A stretch of DNA of 64,000 nucleotides from Rhizobium sp. Leaf453 (GTDB taxonomy: Bacteria > Pseudomonadota > Alphaproteobacteria > Rhizobiales > Rhizobiaceae): the NCBI RefSeq assembly GCF_001425605.1, contig NZ_LMRG01000027.1:300321-364320 (forward strand), read 5' to 3'. The notes beneath the pieces are model-generated. The model did no database searches. It was not told the origin of the DNA and saw only the letters and a program-made list of their open reading frames with translations. Below are positions 27,107 through 39,465 of the stretch, piece after piece (the stretch's first letter is position 1; each line of letters starts with the position of its first letter). Position numbers and translations under genes: made by a program.

Positions 27107-27633
27107 AGCGGGAAGACCTCTTCGGTGACATAGGGGCCGCCGCCGACGGAATCGCGTGACGACAGGAGCACGAAGCGCGAGACCGTGAAGGGATTGGTGT
27201 AGAAGCCGCCGCGCCCCGAGAGATAGCGCACCACATCCTCGACACGCGAGGACCGCAGCCGGGCAAGTGTCACATGCGGAGTAAACTTGCGCGGATCGGC
27301 CGGAAGACGCAGCCGCTGGCAGATCCGTTCGATTTCGGCCTGAAGAGCATAGAGCTCCGGCGGGTTGCTGACCCCGGCCCAGACGGAATGGGGCTTCTTC
27401 GATCCGAAGGCGCCGGTGCCGGTGAGTTGCAGCTGGAATTCCGGCCGTTCGATCCGGTCGAGCTGATCGACGATCTCGTCTGCGGTCCGGTTGTCGACAT
27501 CGCCGATGAAGCGGAGAGTGATGTGGTAATTCTCCACATCGATCCAGCGGGCACCGGGTAGACCACCACGCAACAATGAAAGGCTCATCGCGGCATTACG
27601 CGGTATCTCGAGGGCGGTGAAAAGTCTCGGCAT
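27046..27633 (-). CDS. thpR: RNA 2',3'-cyclic phosphodiesterase (2'-5' RNA ligase family)
   Basis: 195 residues. Two HxTL motifs of the 2H phosphoesterase superfamily are present: HITLRFIGDV near residue 37 and HVTLARL near residue 121. The enzyme opens 2',3'-cyclic phosphates and can join tRNA half-molecules in vitro; its cellular role is not settled. The last 20 codons or so lie antisense to the phosphatase gene. A shorter protein could arise only by mutation, since no earlier stop is in frame. Confidence 0.9.
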   Translation of the reverse strand: MPRLFTALEIPRNAAMSLSLLRGGLPGARWIDVENYHITLRFIGDVDNRTADEIVDQLDRIERPEFQLQLTGTGAFGSKKPHSVWAGVSNPPELYALQAEIERICQRLRLPADPRKFTPHVTLARLRSSRVEDVVRYLSGRGGFYTNPFTVSRFVLLSSRDSVGGGPYVTEEVFPLYESRSSLPMSDEHPSDSRW

Positions 27634-27768
27634 GTCGAGCTCCCCGAATCTCTTGGCAGATGCCTCAGCGAATCATGACCGGCGTCTGCACGCAATTACA
27701 ATTTCGCACCTGCAATATTTATCCAATGCCATTAACAGTCTCTGAACAAGCGATTTTTTCTCGGACAG

Positions 27769-28410
27769 TTAACCTCCCGTCGAAAGCGAGCCGATGAACC
27801 GTTCGGCAACAGGCAGGAACCGGTCGACCATCACGCCGACGCCGGTGCCGTTCGGATGCATGGCGTCTTCCAGCTGGGTACCTGCTGCCCCGACCACTCC
27901 GTCGAGGAAGAAAGGGTAGAGCTCGAGGCCATAGGTCTTGGCCAATTCCGGATAGATCGGGTTGAAGCGACCGGCATACTCATCGCCCATGTTCGGCGGC
28001 GCCATGATCCCGACCAGAAGCACGGCGATGCCGCGTGACTTGAGCTTTTCGATCATCGCCACCAGGTTCTTGCGGCTTTCCTCCGGTGCGATCCCCCGCA
28101 AGGCGTCATTGGCGCCGAGTTCCAGAATGACACCCTTGGTGCCATCCGGTACCGACCAGTCTATGCGCGCCAGGCCGCCCGAGGTCGTGTCTCCGGAAAC
28201 GCCGGCATTGCTGATCATCACGTCATGGCCCTTTTCACGCAGGGCTTTTTCGAGACGAGCGGGAAAAGCGTCTTCCGGTGGCAACTGGTAACCGGCCATC
28301 AGGCTGTCGCCGAAGCCGACAATGTTCAGCGTCGCGCAGGCACCTGCGGTTGCCGTCATCACAATTGTCGTGATCGCCAACAAAAATGTATGGAAACCTT
28401 TTAATCGCAT
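27769..28410 (-). CDS. tesA: SGNH/GDSL arylesterase (TesA-like), exported
   Basis: 213 residues. Signal peptide at the N-terminus (FHTFLLAITTIVMTATAGACA), then the SGNH blocks: GFGDSLMAGYQL (Ser), NAGVSGDTTSGG (Gly), LELGANDALRG (Asn), and DAMHPNGTG (Asp/His). TesA hydrolyses acyl-thioesters and esters in the periplasm. It is divergent from ybbA–ybbP, the same arrangement as tesA–ybbAP in Escherichia coli. The ATG at 28410 was chosen; the open frame runs 14 codons further. Confidence 0.93.
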   Translation of the reverse strand: MRLKGFHTFLLAITTIVMTATAGACATLNIVGFGDSLMAGYQLPPEDAFPARLEKALREKGHDVMISNAGVSGDTTSGGLARIDWSVPDGTKGVILELGANDALRGIAPEESRKNLVAMIEKLKSRGIAVLLVGIMAPPNMGDEYAGRFNPIYPELAKTYGLELYPFFLDGVVGAAGTQLEDAMHPNGTGVGVMVDRFLPVAERFIGSLSTGG

Positions 28411-28482
28411 ATCCGCGCCCTTAAATCGGTAAAAGTCAGCCTGTCCGGCCATTTCGATATTTTACATATAGGGTAATTTCCT

Positions 28483-29199
28483 TTGGCAAAAACCATGATC
28501 GACCTGAAAAATGCGGATCTGACTCTCGGCCAGGCCGCCGCTTCCGTTCATGTGCTGAAGGGAATGGATCTGACCATCGGTGCCGGAGAATCGGTCGGGA
28601 TCGTGGGGCCATCGGGCTCCGGCAAGTCGACGCTTCTCATGGTGCTCGCTGGCCTCGAGCGGCTGGATAGCGGTGAAATCGTCATCGACGGCACGCCTCT
28701 GCATGGTCTGAGCGAGGATCGCGTTGCCGAATTTCGTGGCCGCAATATCGGCATCGTCTTTCAATCCTTCCATCTCATTCCCAACATGACGGCGCTTGAA
28801 AACGTCGCCGTACCGCTCGAACTGGCCAATGTTCCCAATGCCTTCGAGATCGCCCGCAAGGAACTCGTTTCCGTGGGTCTCGGCGAGCGGCTGTCGCACT
28901 ATCCGGGCCAGTTGTCCGGCGGTGAGCAGCAGCGCGTTGCCATCGCCCGTGCGCTTGCGCCCTCGCCGAAGCTCCTGATTGCCGACGAGCCAACCGGCAA
29001 TCTCGATGCGGAAACCGGCCGGCAGGTCGCGGACCTGATCTTCTCCAAGCAGGCCGAGCGCGACATGACGCTCATCCTGGTGACGCATGATGCGTCGCTC
29101 GCCGCCCGCTGCTCGCGGCAGGTTCGGGTGCGTTCCGGCGAGATTGTCTCAGCGGGCGAGACCCAGTCCTCTCCGCGTTCGCAGGCGGTTTCCGCATGA
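28483..29199 (+). CDS. ybbA: ABC transporter ATP-binding protein, YbbA/LolD-like
   Basis: 238 residues. Walker [10 protein letters not shown], signature [15 protein letters not shown] and Walker [17 protein letters not shown] are intact, and the sequence is of the LolD/MacB class. It pairs with the 850-residue permease downstream (4-bp ATGA overlap). The start is probably the TTG at 28483, with GGG 9 bp upstream; an ATG at 28495 is the alternative. The substrate of YbbA–YbbP is not known. Confidence 0.88.
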   Translation: MAKTMIDLKNADLTLGQAAASVHVLKGMDLTIGAGESVGIVGPSGSGKSTLLMVLAGLERLDSGEIVIDGTPLHGLSEDRVAEFRGRNIGIVFQSFHLIPNMTALENVAVPLELANVPNAFEIARKELVSVGLGERLSHYPGQLSGGEQQRVAIARALAPSPKLLIADEPTGNLDAETGRQVADLIFSKQAERDMTLILVTHDASLAARCSRQVRVRSGEIVSAGETQSSPRSQAVSA

Positions 29200-31748
29200 G
29201 CGTCGCCGCCGCTCGCGGTCTTCGCCTCAATCTCGCCCTTCGTCTGGCGCTGCGCGAAATGCGCGGCGGGCTGAAAGGTTTCTATATTTTCCTTGCCTGC
29301 GTGGCGCTCGGCACGGCGGCGATCGCCGGGGTCAATTCGCTGTCGCAGTCGATCACCGGTTCGATCGCCAGCCAGGGCCGCGAACTGCTGGCGGCTGATA
29401 TCCGCTTCGAACTCAACAATCGCGTCGCGACCGATGAGGAAAAGGCCTTCGTCGAGAGCATGGGAACGGTCGCCGTTTCCTCCGGCCTGCGCTCGATGGC
29501 GCGTCTGCCGGATGGCTCCAACCAGGCGCTGGTGGAACTCAAGGCCGTCGATGGCGTCTACCCGCTCTATGGCACGCTGGAAAGCGAACCGGCAGCGCCG
29601 CTCGCCGATATGATCGCCAAGGACGGAGACGTCTACAACGCGCTGGCAGCACTACTGTTGCTGGAACGTCTCGGCATCAAGGCCGGCGATGAAATCCTGC
29701 TCGGCAAGGCGCGTATTCGCGTGGCCGGCATAATCAAGCGGGAGCCGGATGCCCTGTCCGAAGGTTTCGGCTTTGCGCCACGTCTTCTGGTGTCAGAAGA
29801 GGCGTTGACCGCATCCGGCCTCGTCCAGACCGGCAGCCTCGTCGAGCATGTCTACAAGGTGAAGGTGGCCGACCCCACCAGCGTTCCGGCGCTGCGCCGG
29901 CAGGCGGAGGAAAAGTTTCCCCAGGCCGGCTGGTCGATCCGCACCAGCCAGAATGCCGCCCCGGCGCTGACGGCCAACATCACCCGCTTCTCGCAATTTC
30001 TCACACTTGTCGGCCTGACCGCGCTGATCGTCGGCGGTGTCGGTGTCGCCAATGCGGTGCGCTCCTATCTCGATTCCAAGCGCGGCGTCATCGCCACGTT
30101 CAAATGCGTCGGCGCGCCGGCTTCGATGGTGACGACGATCTACCTCATGCAGATCCTGCTGATCGCGTTGATCGGCATCGCCATCGGGCTGGTTCTCGGT
30201 GCGCTCATTCCGTTCATCGCCGCGCAGTTCCTGTCCGGCGTTCTCCCAGTCTCCACCGCGTTCCAGATCTATCCCGGCGCCCTGGGGCTTGCCGCCCTGT
30301 TCGGCCTGCTGACGGCTCTGGCTTTCGCTATCCTGCCGCTCGGCCGTGCCCGCGAGGTTCCGGCAACGGCGCTGTTCCGCGAGCAGGGTTTCGAGCGCGC
30401 CCGCCTGCCGTCCTGGCCGTACCTCGTGGCCGCCACGCTTTGCCTTGCAGCACTTGCCGGGCTTGCCATCCTGACGGCCTATGACCGGACGATCTCGCTC
30501 ACCTTCCTCGGTGCCATCGCGTTTTCCTTCGTCGTGCTACGTGGCGTCGCCATTCTCGTCGCGATGCTGGCGCGCCGCGCGCCGCGGGTCAATTCGCCGG
30601 CACTGCGGCTTGCCATCGGCAACATTCATCGTCCCGGCGCGCTGACGCCGTCCGTCGTTCTGTCGCTGGGTCTCGGTCTCGCCCTTCTGGTGACGCTCGC
30701 CCTGATCGACGGCAATCTCCGGCGCGAACTCACCGGCAACCTGCCCGAGCGTGCGCCGAACTTCTTCTTCGTCGATATCCAGGGTACTGAAGTCGAAGGC
30801 TTTCGGGCTCTGCTGAACAAGAACCTGCCGGATGGCAAGGTCATCGAAGTGCCGATGCTGCGTGGCCGTATCCTCGCCTTCAACGGGCAGGATGTGACGA
30901 AGATGAATGTTCCGCCGGCTGGCCAATGGGTGTTGCGCGGCGATCGCGGCATCACCTATGCCAAGAACCGGCCGGAAAACTCCTCGCTGACGGAAGGCGA
31001 GTGGTGGGCGCCCGACTATGCCGGCGAACCGCTGGTTTCGTTCTCGGCGGAAGAGGCCGGCGAACTCGGCCTGAAGATCGGCGATACCGTTACGGTCAAC
31101 GTGCTCGGCCGCAACGTCACCGCGCGGATCTCCAATTTCCGCAAGGTCGAGTGGGAATCGCTGTCGATCAATTTCGTCATGGTCTTTTCGCCGAACACCT
31201 TTGCCGGTGCGCCGCATGCCTGGCTTGCCACCGTCATCGATCCCAAGGCGACGGCGGAGCAGGAGGCGGCCGCCTTGAAGGCTGTGACCAATGCCTATCC
31301 GACCATCACCAGCGTCCGCGTCAAGGATGCGCTCGATATCATCAACGTGCTGGTCGGCCAACTCGCGACGGCCATCCGCGCCGCCGCCGCCGTGGCGCTC
31401 ATTGCCTCGGTGTTGGTGCTGGCCGGCGCGCTTGCCGCCGGCAACCGGGCGCGAACCCATGATGCGGTGGTGCTGAAAACATTGGGCGCCACCCGCGCCA
31501 CCCTGATCCGCGCCTTCTGCTACGAATATGCCATTCTCGGGGCATCGACGGCGATCTTCGCCCTGTTTGCCGGCGGGGTCGCGGCCTGGTTCGTGGTGAA
31601 CAGGATCATGACCTTGCCCTCGTCCTTCTTGCCGGACGTGGCGCTCGGCACGATGGCTGTCGCCCTTGTCGTCACCGTCGGCTTCGGTCTGGCCGGCACG
31701 TGGAGGGTGCTCGGGCAGAAGGCCGCACCCGTGCTGCGGGAACTGTGA
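29196..31748 (+). CDS. ybbP: FtsX/MacB-type ABC permease, YbbP-like
   Basis: 850 residues. One N-terminal membrane segment ([21 protein letters not shown]), a periplasmic domain, then FtsX-type three-helix blocks around residues 270–400, an additional pair near 410–510, a second periplasmic domain, and a final FtsX block with [23 protein letters not shown]. This is the usual YbbP layout with two FtsX domains. Coupled to ybbA by a 4-bp overlap. The partner esterase tesA is divergent. Possibly extracts lipid or ester-linked substrates from the inner membrane (inference). Confidence 0.9.
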   Translation: MSVAAARGLRLNLALRLALREMRGGLKGFYIFLACVALGTAAIAGVNSLSQSITGSIASQGRELLAADIRFELNNRVATDEEKAFVESMGTVAVSSGLRSMARLPDGSNQALVELKAVDGVYPLYGTLESEPAAPLADMIAKDGDVYNALAALLLLERLGIKAGDEILLGKARIRVAGIIKREPDALSEGFGFAPRLLVSEEALTASGLVQTGSLVEHVYKVKVADPTSVPALRRQAEEKFPQAGWSIRTSQNAAPALTANITRFSQFLTLVGLTALIVGGVGVANAVRSYLDSKRGVIATFKCVGAPASMVTTIYLMQILLIALIGIAIGLVLGALIPFIAAQFLSGVLPVSTAFQIYPGALGLAALFGLLTALAFAILPLGRAREVPATALFREQGFERARLPSWPYLVAATLCLAALAGLAILTAYDRTISLTFLGAIAFSFVVLRGVAILVAMLARRAPRVNSPALRLAIGNIHRPGALTPSVVLSLGLGLALLVTLALIDGNLRRELTGNLPERAPNFFFVDIQGTEVEGFRALLNKNLPDGKVIEVPMLRGRILAFNGQDVTKMNVPPAGQWVLRGDRGITYAKNRPENSSLTEGEWWAPDYAGEPLVSFSAEEAGELGLKIGDTVTVNVLGRNVTARISNFRKVEWESLSINFVMVFSPNTFAGAPHAWLATVIDPKATAEQEAAALKAVTNAYPTITSVRVKDALDIINVLVGQLATAIRAAAAVALIASVLVLAGALAAGNRARTHDAVVLKTLGATRATLIRAFCYEYAILGASTAIFALFAGGVAAWFVVNRIMTLPSSFLPDVALGTMAVALVVTVGFGLAGTWRVLGQKAAPVLREL

Positions 31749-31779
31749 GGCGGCAGTTAACCGTTAACGCTAACCCCTG

Positions 31780-31800
31780 AAACCCCGCTACGGCGGGTTT
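31780..31800 (+). terminator. Terminator-like hairpin after ybbP
   Basis: AAACCC-c-GC / GC-GGGTTT stem with one bulged C and a 4-nt loop, followed by T residues, 32 bp after the ybbP stop. Confidence 0.6.
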
Positions 31801-31974
31801 TCATGCGATTCAGCGGCGTCGCGGTCTTGTGTAAGTCATATTTCAACATCATATTCTCTTCAGGCATGCTGGAGCCCCGCAGCGGCGCCTGGGTCAAGTG
31901 GCTGGCACCTTCAAGAGGATGCGCCCTTGCCGCCCGACACCGTAAACGCAACCGGGGCTTATTAAGAGGAAAAA

Positions 31975-32718
31975 ATGTCTGATCCTAGAAACTACCAAAC
32001 CCGGATGTCGCCCGTAGGCGCGCAGGCGGGTGCCGTCATCGACGAGGGTCTGCGCACCTATATGCTTCGGGTGTACAACCTGATGGCTCTCGGTCTGGCG
32101 ATCACGGGTATTGCCGCATTCGCCGCTTTCCAGTTCGCTTTCGCGGATGGCCAGTTGACCGCCTTCGGTCAGGCGATCTACGTGAGCCCGCTGAAGTGGG
32201 TGATCATGCTTGCCCCGCTGGCCATGGTCTTCTTCCTGAGCTTCCGCATCAACTCGATGAGCGTTTCCGCCGCGCAGACGACCTTCTGGGTCTATGCCGG
32301 CCTGATGGGCCTGTCGCTGTCGTCGATCTTCCTGGTCTATACCGGCCAGAGCATCACGCAGACGTTCTTCATCACGGCGGCTTCGTTCGGCGCTCTCTCG
32401 CTCTTCGGCTACACCACCAAGCGTGACCTGTCGGGCATGGGCTCGTTCCTGATGATGGGTCTGTTCGGCCTGATCATCGCCTCGATCGTCAACATCTTCC
32501 TCGGCTCGTCTGCCCTGGAATTTGCGATCTCGGTGATCGGTGTTCTGATCTTCGCAGGCCTGACCGCCTATGACACTCAGAAGATCAAGGAAATGTACTC
32601 GGAAGCCGCTGGTAGCGAAGCTGTTGGCCGCATGGCCATCATGGGCGCCCTGACGCTCTACCTCGACTTCATCAACCTGTTCCTGTTCATGCTGCGTTTC
32701 CTCGGAAACAAGGAATAA
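31975..32718 (+). CDS. Bax inhibitor-1/YccA family membrane protein
   Basis: 247 residues with seven hydrophobic segments. The family pattern is clear: GLRTYMLRVYNLMALGLAITG near the N-terminus, FWVYAGLMGLSLSSIFLVYTG mid-protein, and LTAYDTQKIKEMY with the conserved Asp near the C-terminus. Bacterial BI-1 proteins are inner-membrane proteins, some of which conduct calcium or interact with FtsH. Single gene with its own terminator. Confidence 0.93.
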   Translation: MSDPRNYQTRMSPVGAQAGAVIDEGLRTYMLRVYNLMALGLAITGIAAFAAFQFAFADGQLTAFGQAIYVSPLKWVIMLAPLAMVFFLSFRINSMSVSAAQTTFWVYAGLMGLSLSSIFLVYTGQSITQTFFITAASFGALSLFGYTTKRDLSGMGSFLMMGLFGLIIASIVNIFLGSSALEFAISVIGVLIFAGLTAYDTQKIKEMYSEAAGSEAVGRMAIMGALTLYLDFINLFLFMLRFLGNKE

Positions 32719-32738
32719 TCCGGAACGGACAGAATCGG

Positions 32739-32764
32739 AAAAGGCGGCTTCGGCCGCCTTTTTT
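32739..32764 (+). terminator. Rho-independent terminator after the BI-1 gene
   Basis: 8-bp stem AAGGCGGC/GCCGCCTT with loop TTCG and a T tail, 22 bp after the stop. Confidence 0.92.
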
Positions 32765-32795
32765 GTTGCGCGTCTTTTCGAATGACTGATTGCGT

Positions 32796-33218
32796 TTAAC
32801 GCCAGAGTTCGGAGGCAAGGCTTTCAAGGTCTCGTGCAAAAGCGGATTTTGTAAAAGTTTGAAAAGCTGACAAAATTTCCAGCACAGCTTTTGAAAGCGC
32901 GTCGTTCGAAATATCAGGAACGCTGAATTCCGACCAGCACGATTGCGCCGTCCGCATGCCGTTGGGCTGCAAAATGAATGCCAGCAAGGGCTCTTCTTCT
33001 TCGTCCATTGACGCATAGGAGAAGGCAGTATTTGGTTCACTCTCATATTCGCGGTGCCATATGAAACAGTAGAGAGCGAACTCCACGAGGAGAATTTCGT
33101 TAAAGCGAAAAAAATGATCCGGCCCGAACACGACCTTCAATTTTCCGCTTGTCTCTGTGATAACGCGATAGCCTTTGCTGCGTTCTGAGACAGCAGCTAT
33201 TTCGAAGGCGAAATTCAT
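32796..33218 (-). CDS. Hypothetical protein, low GC, unrecognised
   Basis: 140 residues, starting MNFAFEIAAVSERSKGYRV. No signal peptide or membrane segment. Predicted alternating strands and helices, two to three cysteines, an acidic stretch DEEEEP mid-protein. I recognise no family. Codon use and base composition are more AT-rich than in neighbouring genes, which suggests an accessory or transferred gene. The ATG at 33218 has AAGG about 8 bp upstream; the frame stays open to 33314. Confidence 0.65.
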   Translation of the reverse strand: MNFAFEIAAVSERSKGYRVITETSGKLKVVFGPDHFFRFNEILLVEFALYCFIWHREYESEPNTAFSYASMDEEEEPLLAFILQPNGMRTAQSCWSEFSVPDISNDALSKAVLEILSAFQTFTKSAFARDLESLASELWR

Positions 33219-33358
33219 CACGAACCTTGTTGAGATGGCATTGTCCAAAGGGGCGGTTATGTTGCCGTGCATGTAGTAACACCGTCGCGAGCACTTTTCA
33301 CGTCTTGCTCGCACGCTTTGTCAGTGCAAAACAGTGATGCTGATTGTTTCCTCTTGCG

Positions 33359-33925
33359 ATGTCTGCCATGTCCATCACTCTCCGTGACGCAACCCTTTCC
33401 GACATCCCGGCCATCACCGTGATCTATCAGGATTCCGTCTTGAACGGCGTTGCCTCCTACGAGATGACGCCGCCCGGCGATGCGGAGATGGCGGAACGCT
33501 TCTCGACCATTATTGGCAACGGTTACCCTTATATCGCCGCCGTCGATCACGAAGGGACGCTGCTTGGCTACGCCTATGCCTCGGCCTTCCGCACCCGCAC
33601 GGCCTATCGGTTCATCGTTGAGGATTCGATCTACCTGGCGCCGGAAGCACGGGGGCAGGGGGTCGGCAAGGCTTTGCTGGCCGAACTTATCCGCCGCTGC
33701 ACGGCGCTCGGCTTTCGCCAGATGGTGGCCGTCATCGGCGGTGCGCATCCGGCGTCTGTCGCGGTGCATCGGGCGGCCGGTTTCGAACACGGTGGCTTGA
33801 TGAAGGGCACCGGCTTCAAGCACGGCCGCTGGCTCGATACGATCATCATGCAGCTCGCGCTGGGCGAGGGTACGACGACCGATCCGCAGCCGGATGTCTA
33901 TCCGGATATGCTCTATCGCAAGTGA
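33359..33925 (+). CDS. GNAT N-acetyltransferase (phosphinothricin acetyltransferase type)
   Basis: 188 residues. GNAT fold with ITLRDATLSDIPAITVIYQDSV, an EDSIYLAPEARGQGVGKALL acetyl-CoA loop (R/QxxGxG/A form), and GGAHPASVAVHRAAGFEHGG. The sequence is close to the Pat/Bar group that acetylates phosphinothricin, methionine sulfoximine or similar amino-acid analogues; the true substrate is not known. The start may be 33359, 33368 or an upstream TTG; none has a strong ribosome site. Confidence 0.87.
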   Translation: MSAMSITLRDATLSDIPAITVIYQDSVLNGVASYEMTPPGDAEMAERFSTIIGNGYPYIAAVDHEGTLLGYAYASAFRTRTAYRFIVEDSIYLAPEARGQGVGKALLAELIRRCTALGFRQMVAVIGGAHPASVAVHRAAGFEHGGLMKGTGFKHGRWLDTIIMQLALGEGTTTDPQPDVYPDMLYRK

Positions 33926-33934
33926 AGCGTAAGC

Positions 33935-34348
33935 TCAGGTGTCGATGAGCTTCAGCATCTTGTCGAACACTTTCAGCACCTGCTGCAGGTCGTGCCCGCG
34001 CTTCAGGATCGTGCCATGGGTGTTGATGACGCTGTAGGCGCCCTGTTTGGCCGCCAGCTTCGGGTTCTTTTCGATGCGGAACAGCGGCATTTCGCCGGAG
34101 CGTTTGAACACCGAAAACACGGCCTTTTCCCGCAGGTGATCCATGGCGTAGTCGCGCCATTCCCCTTCGCCGACCATGCGGCCGTAGACCCTGAGGATCA
34201 GGTCGAGTTCCCTGCGGTGGAAGGTGACGGGGAGTTGCTCCTGGTTGCCGCTGCTGCTGCGATAGTCTTGCAGGTGGACAACCACATTGGACGTCTGTTG
34301 CCTCTCGGAACGGGCCTCGCCTCGCGGCAAATCCGGCTGATCGGTCAT
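33935..34348 (-). CDS. DUF2794 family protein
   Basis: 137 residues. Recognised by VTFHRRELDLILRVYGRMVGEGEWRDYAMD, then FSVFKRSGEMPLFRIEKNP and ILKRGHDLQQVLKVFDKMLKLI, the pattern of DUF2794, a family found throughout alphaproteobacteria. Soluble, no known function. Convergent with the GNAT gene (9-bp gap). Its 5' leader probably contains the multi-hairpin region upstream. Confidence 0.87.
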   Translation of the reverse strand: MTDQPDLPRGEARSERQQTSNVVVHLQDYRSSSGNQEQLPVTFHRRELDLILRVYGRMVGEGEWRDYAMDHLREKAVFSVFKRSGEMPLFRIEKNPKLAAKQGAYSVINTHGTILKRGHDLQQVLKVFDKMLKLIDT

Positions 34349-34425
34349 CTGTACTCCGGCCTTGGTTTTGTGACAGGACCGTTACAGTGTGCCTGACCTT
34401 TATCGAAATGCAAGCCGCAACCAGA

Positions 34426-34624
34426 CAGGCGGCTGGCCGACTTTTTTCCGCCTGCCGCATTTCAGCCCAAACCGTGCCCCAATTCGAATCGACACTCCCG
34501 GCCGCCGACCTTGGGGCATCATCCCTCTCGTCGGCCTGTGCTACTCGTCGAACGCCATCATCGTTCAACGAGGGTCGCAGCGGGAGTGTCTGGCCAATGC
34601 GCCTGTTCTGGCGCGGTCACTCCC
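34426..34624. ncRNA. Multi-hairpin intergenic region, candidate structured RNA
   Basis: Between DUF1223 and DUF2794 (34349–34740, no gene). A 9-bp perfect stem GACACTCCC (34491–34499) / GGGAGTGTC (34582–34590) encloses two hairpins: GCCGAC (34504–34509) / GTCGGC (34530–34535), and CTCGT-c-GAACG (34544–34554) / CGTTC-a-ACGAG (34562–34572), giving a three-way junction. The 3' arm can instead pair with CACTCCC at 34618–34624 around a further GCGCC/GGCGC hairpin. Another stem, CAGGCGG/CCGCCTG, is at 34426–34454. I do not recognise a known class, and the strand is undecided. Confidence 0.4.
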
Positions 34625-34740
34625 TATGCCATGAAAGCGGCAACGCCCCGTTGTCGCTGAACATGGCCGGTTCGGTCCGGCATCTTCGAACCCTCAGCCC
34701 CAGCCCCTCGATGCTGCCGGGCCGAACCAGAAACCGTGTG

Positions 34741-35490
34741 TCAGTTGGCGGCGGCGCTCGCCATCACGGTGGTCGCTCCCAGGATCGGCCCTGGGGTTTC
34801 GTCGTCCTTCATCTTCTGCAGCAGGACGGCGCAGCCGCCGTTTTCACCTTCATTCAGGACAGAGGCCGGCAGCACGAAGCTCGCGGGCTTGCCGTCCCAC
34901 ATGCCGATCGTCTGGATGTCGCGAACCGCATGCCAGTAGGAAATCTTGCGGCCGCCGTTCTCGCCCTTCTTGACGTCGACGAGCTGCTGGCGATTGAAAT
35001 AGACGACCACGACATTGGCCTTGCCTTCACCGCCGCCGATCCTGATATCGATCTCGTCCTTGCGCACGGAGGCATCGACCGGAACGTCAAGACCCTTGCC
35101 GGCGAGGTTCATCGCTTCGAGTTTGCCGTTGATGCCCTTCAGGTCTGCGCCATTGATATGGTCGCGGCCGTTGAGCACGGCCTGAGGCGTGTAAACGCCA
35201 TTGCGGCCGAGCATCTTGGCATAGGCATATTGGCGCGCGGTATTGTCTTTTGTCGCCAGCGTATCCGCCCAGCCGAGATAGTTCCAGTAATCGACGTGAT
35301 AAGCGAGCGCCACGACCTTGCCCTCGTCGATCAGCGATTTCAGCGCCGCGTCGGCCGGTGGACAGGACGAGCAACCCTGGCTGGTGAACAGTTCCACGAC
35401 ACCCCGCTGTTCGCCGGCAGCGACAGGCAGCGCCACCAGGCCAAAGCCAAGGGCGAGCAGGATGCTGCGAACGGGGCGTGATCCGGACAT
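34741..35490 (-). CDS. DUF1223 exported thioredoxin-like protein
   Basis: 249 residues. Signal peptide (RPVRSILLALGFGLVALPVAAG), then VVELFTSQGCSSCPPADAAL with a CxxC motif near residue 42 as in thioredoxin folds, HVDYWNYLGWADTLA and a C-terminal beta domain. DUF1223 proteins are periplasmic and of uncertain function; the CxxC suggests redox activity (inference). Start at 35490 rather than 35502, since GGAA lies about 9 bp upstream and the signal peptide then looks normal. Confidence 0.88.
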   Translation of the reverse strand: MSGSRPVRSILLALGFGLVALPVAAGEQRGVVELFTSQGCSSCPPADAALKSLIDEGKVVALAYHVDYWNYLGWADTLATKDNTARQYAYAKMLGRNGVYTPQAVLNGRDHINGADLKGINGKLEAMNLAGKGLDVPVDASVRKDEIDIRIGGGEGKANVVVVYFNRQQLVDVKKGENGGRKISYWHAVRDIQTIGMWDGKPASFVLPASVLNEGENGGCAVLLQKMKDDETPGPILGATTVMASAAAN

Positions 35491-35616
35491 CGGAATTTCC
35501 ATTTCAATCGGCGGGCTTGTTTGCTTTTGGTGATCCTACATACGCCGGTCACACTTCAACAGAAAGTCACGTTGGAGTGAGAAACGCGGCATCGGAAGAA
35601 CGGTCCATTCATGCAA

Positions 35617-35644
35617 AAGCCGGGACTTTTTCAAGTCCCGGCTT
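35617..35644 (-). terminator. Rho-independent terminator of acnA
   Basis: Perfect 12-bp stem AAGCCGGGACTT/AAGTCCCGGCTT with a 4-nt loop and short T tail on the minus strand, 24 bp after the acnA stop. Confidence 0.9.
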
Positions 35645-35667
35645 CGTGCTTTTCAATCCGGTATGGA

Positions 35668-38361
<2,694 letters not shown>

Positions 38362-38624
38362 TGGATACCCCGTTCCGTTTGATCGCCAAAACCTGACGTA
38401 CGAACGCCCGAAGCGCATGGGATGCGCGATATGGGATGCGGGTACGGCCATTTCCGCTGTCCGTACGTGGATATCATTCCATGTTCGGCGCTAGGATGAA
38501 ATTCACGCCGACCGCTGGCGTGTTGGGGCGGTTATAGATAATTTCTGAAGATCGTGCCAGACCGGACGTGCCCAATTTGATACAATTTTTTTGCATTGCG
38601 ACGAACGTCGTAAAGGGAATGTGA

Positions 38625-39269
38625 ATGCCGATCAGCCTCGTCGTCGAAGGCCTCAGTGCAAAGCGCGGCGAGGACCTGATTTTCAACGATATTTCCTTCG
38701 TTCTTGGCGCGGGCGAGGCGCTTGTCGTGACCGGTGCGAACGGGTCCGGAAAGTCGACCCTTCTGCGTGTTCTGGCGGGTCTTCTGGCCGCCGAATCCGG
38801 CATGGTCCGATTCCTGGGAAGCGCTGCGGAAATCGGCCATCCGCGCGAGGCCTGCCACTATCTCGGTCACCGCAATGCGATGAAGCGCGAACTGACCGTC
38901 ACGGAGAATCTCTCCTTCTGGAAGAGCTTCATGGGTGATTCGGTGGGCGGCACCGGAACCGGCATCGAGGAGGCGACGGAAGCGCTCGGGCTCGGCGGCA
39001 TTTCGCACCTGCCGTTCGGTTATCTCTCCGCCGGCCAGCAGCGCCGCATGGCCATGGCCAAGCTCCTCGTTGCCTTCCGTCCCGTCTGGCTGCTCGACGA
39101 GCCGACGGCTGCCTTGGACGCCAATGCTGACCGGCTGTTCGCCGGTCTCGTCCAACGCCATCTCTCCGCCGGCGGCATCGTCGTGGCGGCAACGCACCAG
39201 CCGCTTGGCGTGGAGGCACGGGAATTGCGGATGACGGGATTTGCGGGTGTAGGGGAGGCTGCGTGGTGA
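38625..39269 (+). CDS. ccmA: Heme exporter ATP-binding protein CcmA
   Basis: 214 residues. Walker A TGANGSGKST, signature LSAGQQRRMAMAKLL and Walker B VWLLDEPTAALD. CcmA powers the CcmABCD complex that releases holo-CcmE for cytochrome c maturation. AAGGGA precedes the ATG. First gene of the ccm operon; no ccmE, ccmF or ccmH in the window, so these lie elsewhere. Confidence 0.93.
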   Translation: MPISLVVEGLSAKRGEDLIFNDISFVLGAGEALVVTGANGSGKSTLLRVLAGLLAAESGMVRFLGSAAEIGHPREACHYLGHRNAMKRELTVTENLSFWKSFMGDSVGGTGTGIEEATEALGLGGISHLPFGYLSAGQQRRMAMAKLLVAFRPVWLLDEPTAALDANADRLFAGLVQRHLSAGGIVVAATHQPLGVEARELRMTGFAGVGEAAW

Positions 39270-39280
39270 GATCAAAGAAG

Positions 39281-39440
39281 ACCCATCCCCACCCCCTCCA
39301 CACAAGGGGGAGGGGCTCGCATGCCGCCCTCTCTCGTTTCATCACCGAAATTTTCGCGGCGAACAGAGTTTGCTGTCTGGCACAGCCGTTACTTCGGGTG
39401 AGCCCCTCCCCCTTGTGGGGAGGGGGTGGGGAGGGGGCTT
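39281..39440. repeat. Intergenic palindromic element between ccmA and ccmB
   Basis: Perfect 18-bp inverted arms CACAAGGGGGAGGGGCTC (39301–39318) and its complement (39400–39417), flanked by C- and G-rich runs, around an 81-bp centre. Same family as 21595–21720. It occupies most of the 196-bp ccmA–ccmB gap, where tight spacing would be expected. Confidence 0.85.
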
Positions 39441-39465
39441 TGTCAAATTCCCGCAGGATCGCATC

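Noticed and set aside
34381..34740. 6S RNA or tmRNA in the folded intergenic region
   Set aside because: The long closing stem with central bubble of 6S, and the tRNA-like acceptor with tag frame of tmRNA, are not seen.
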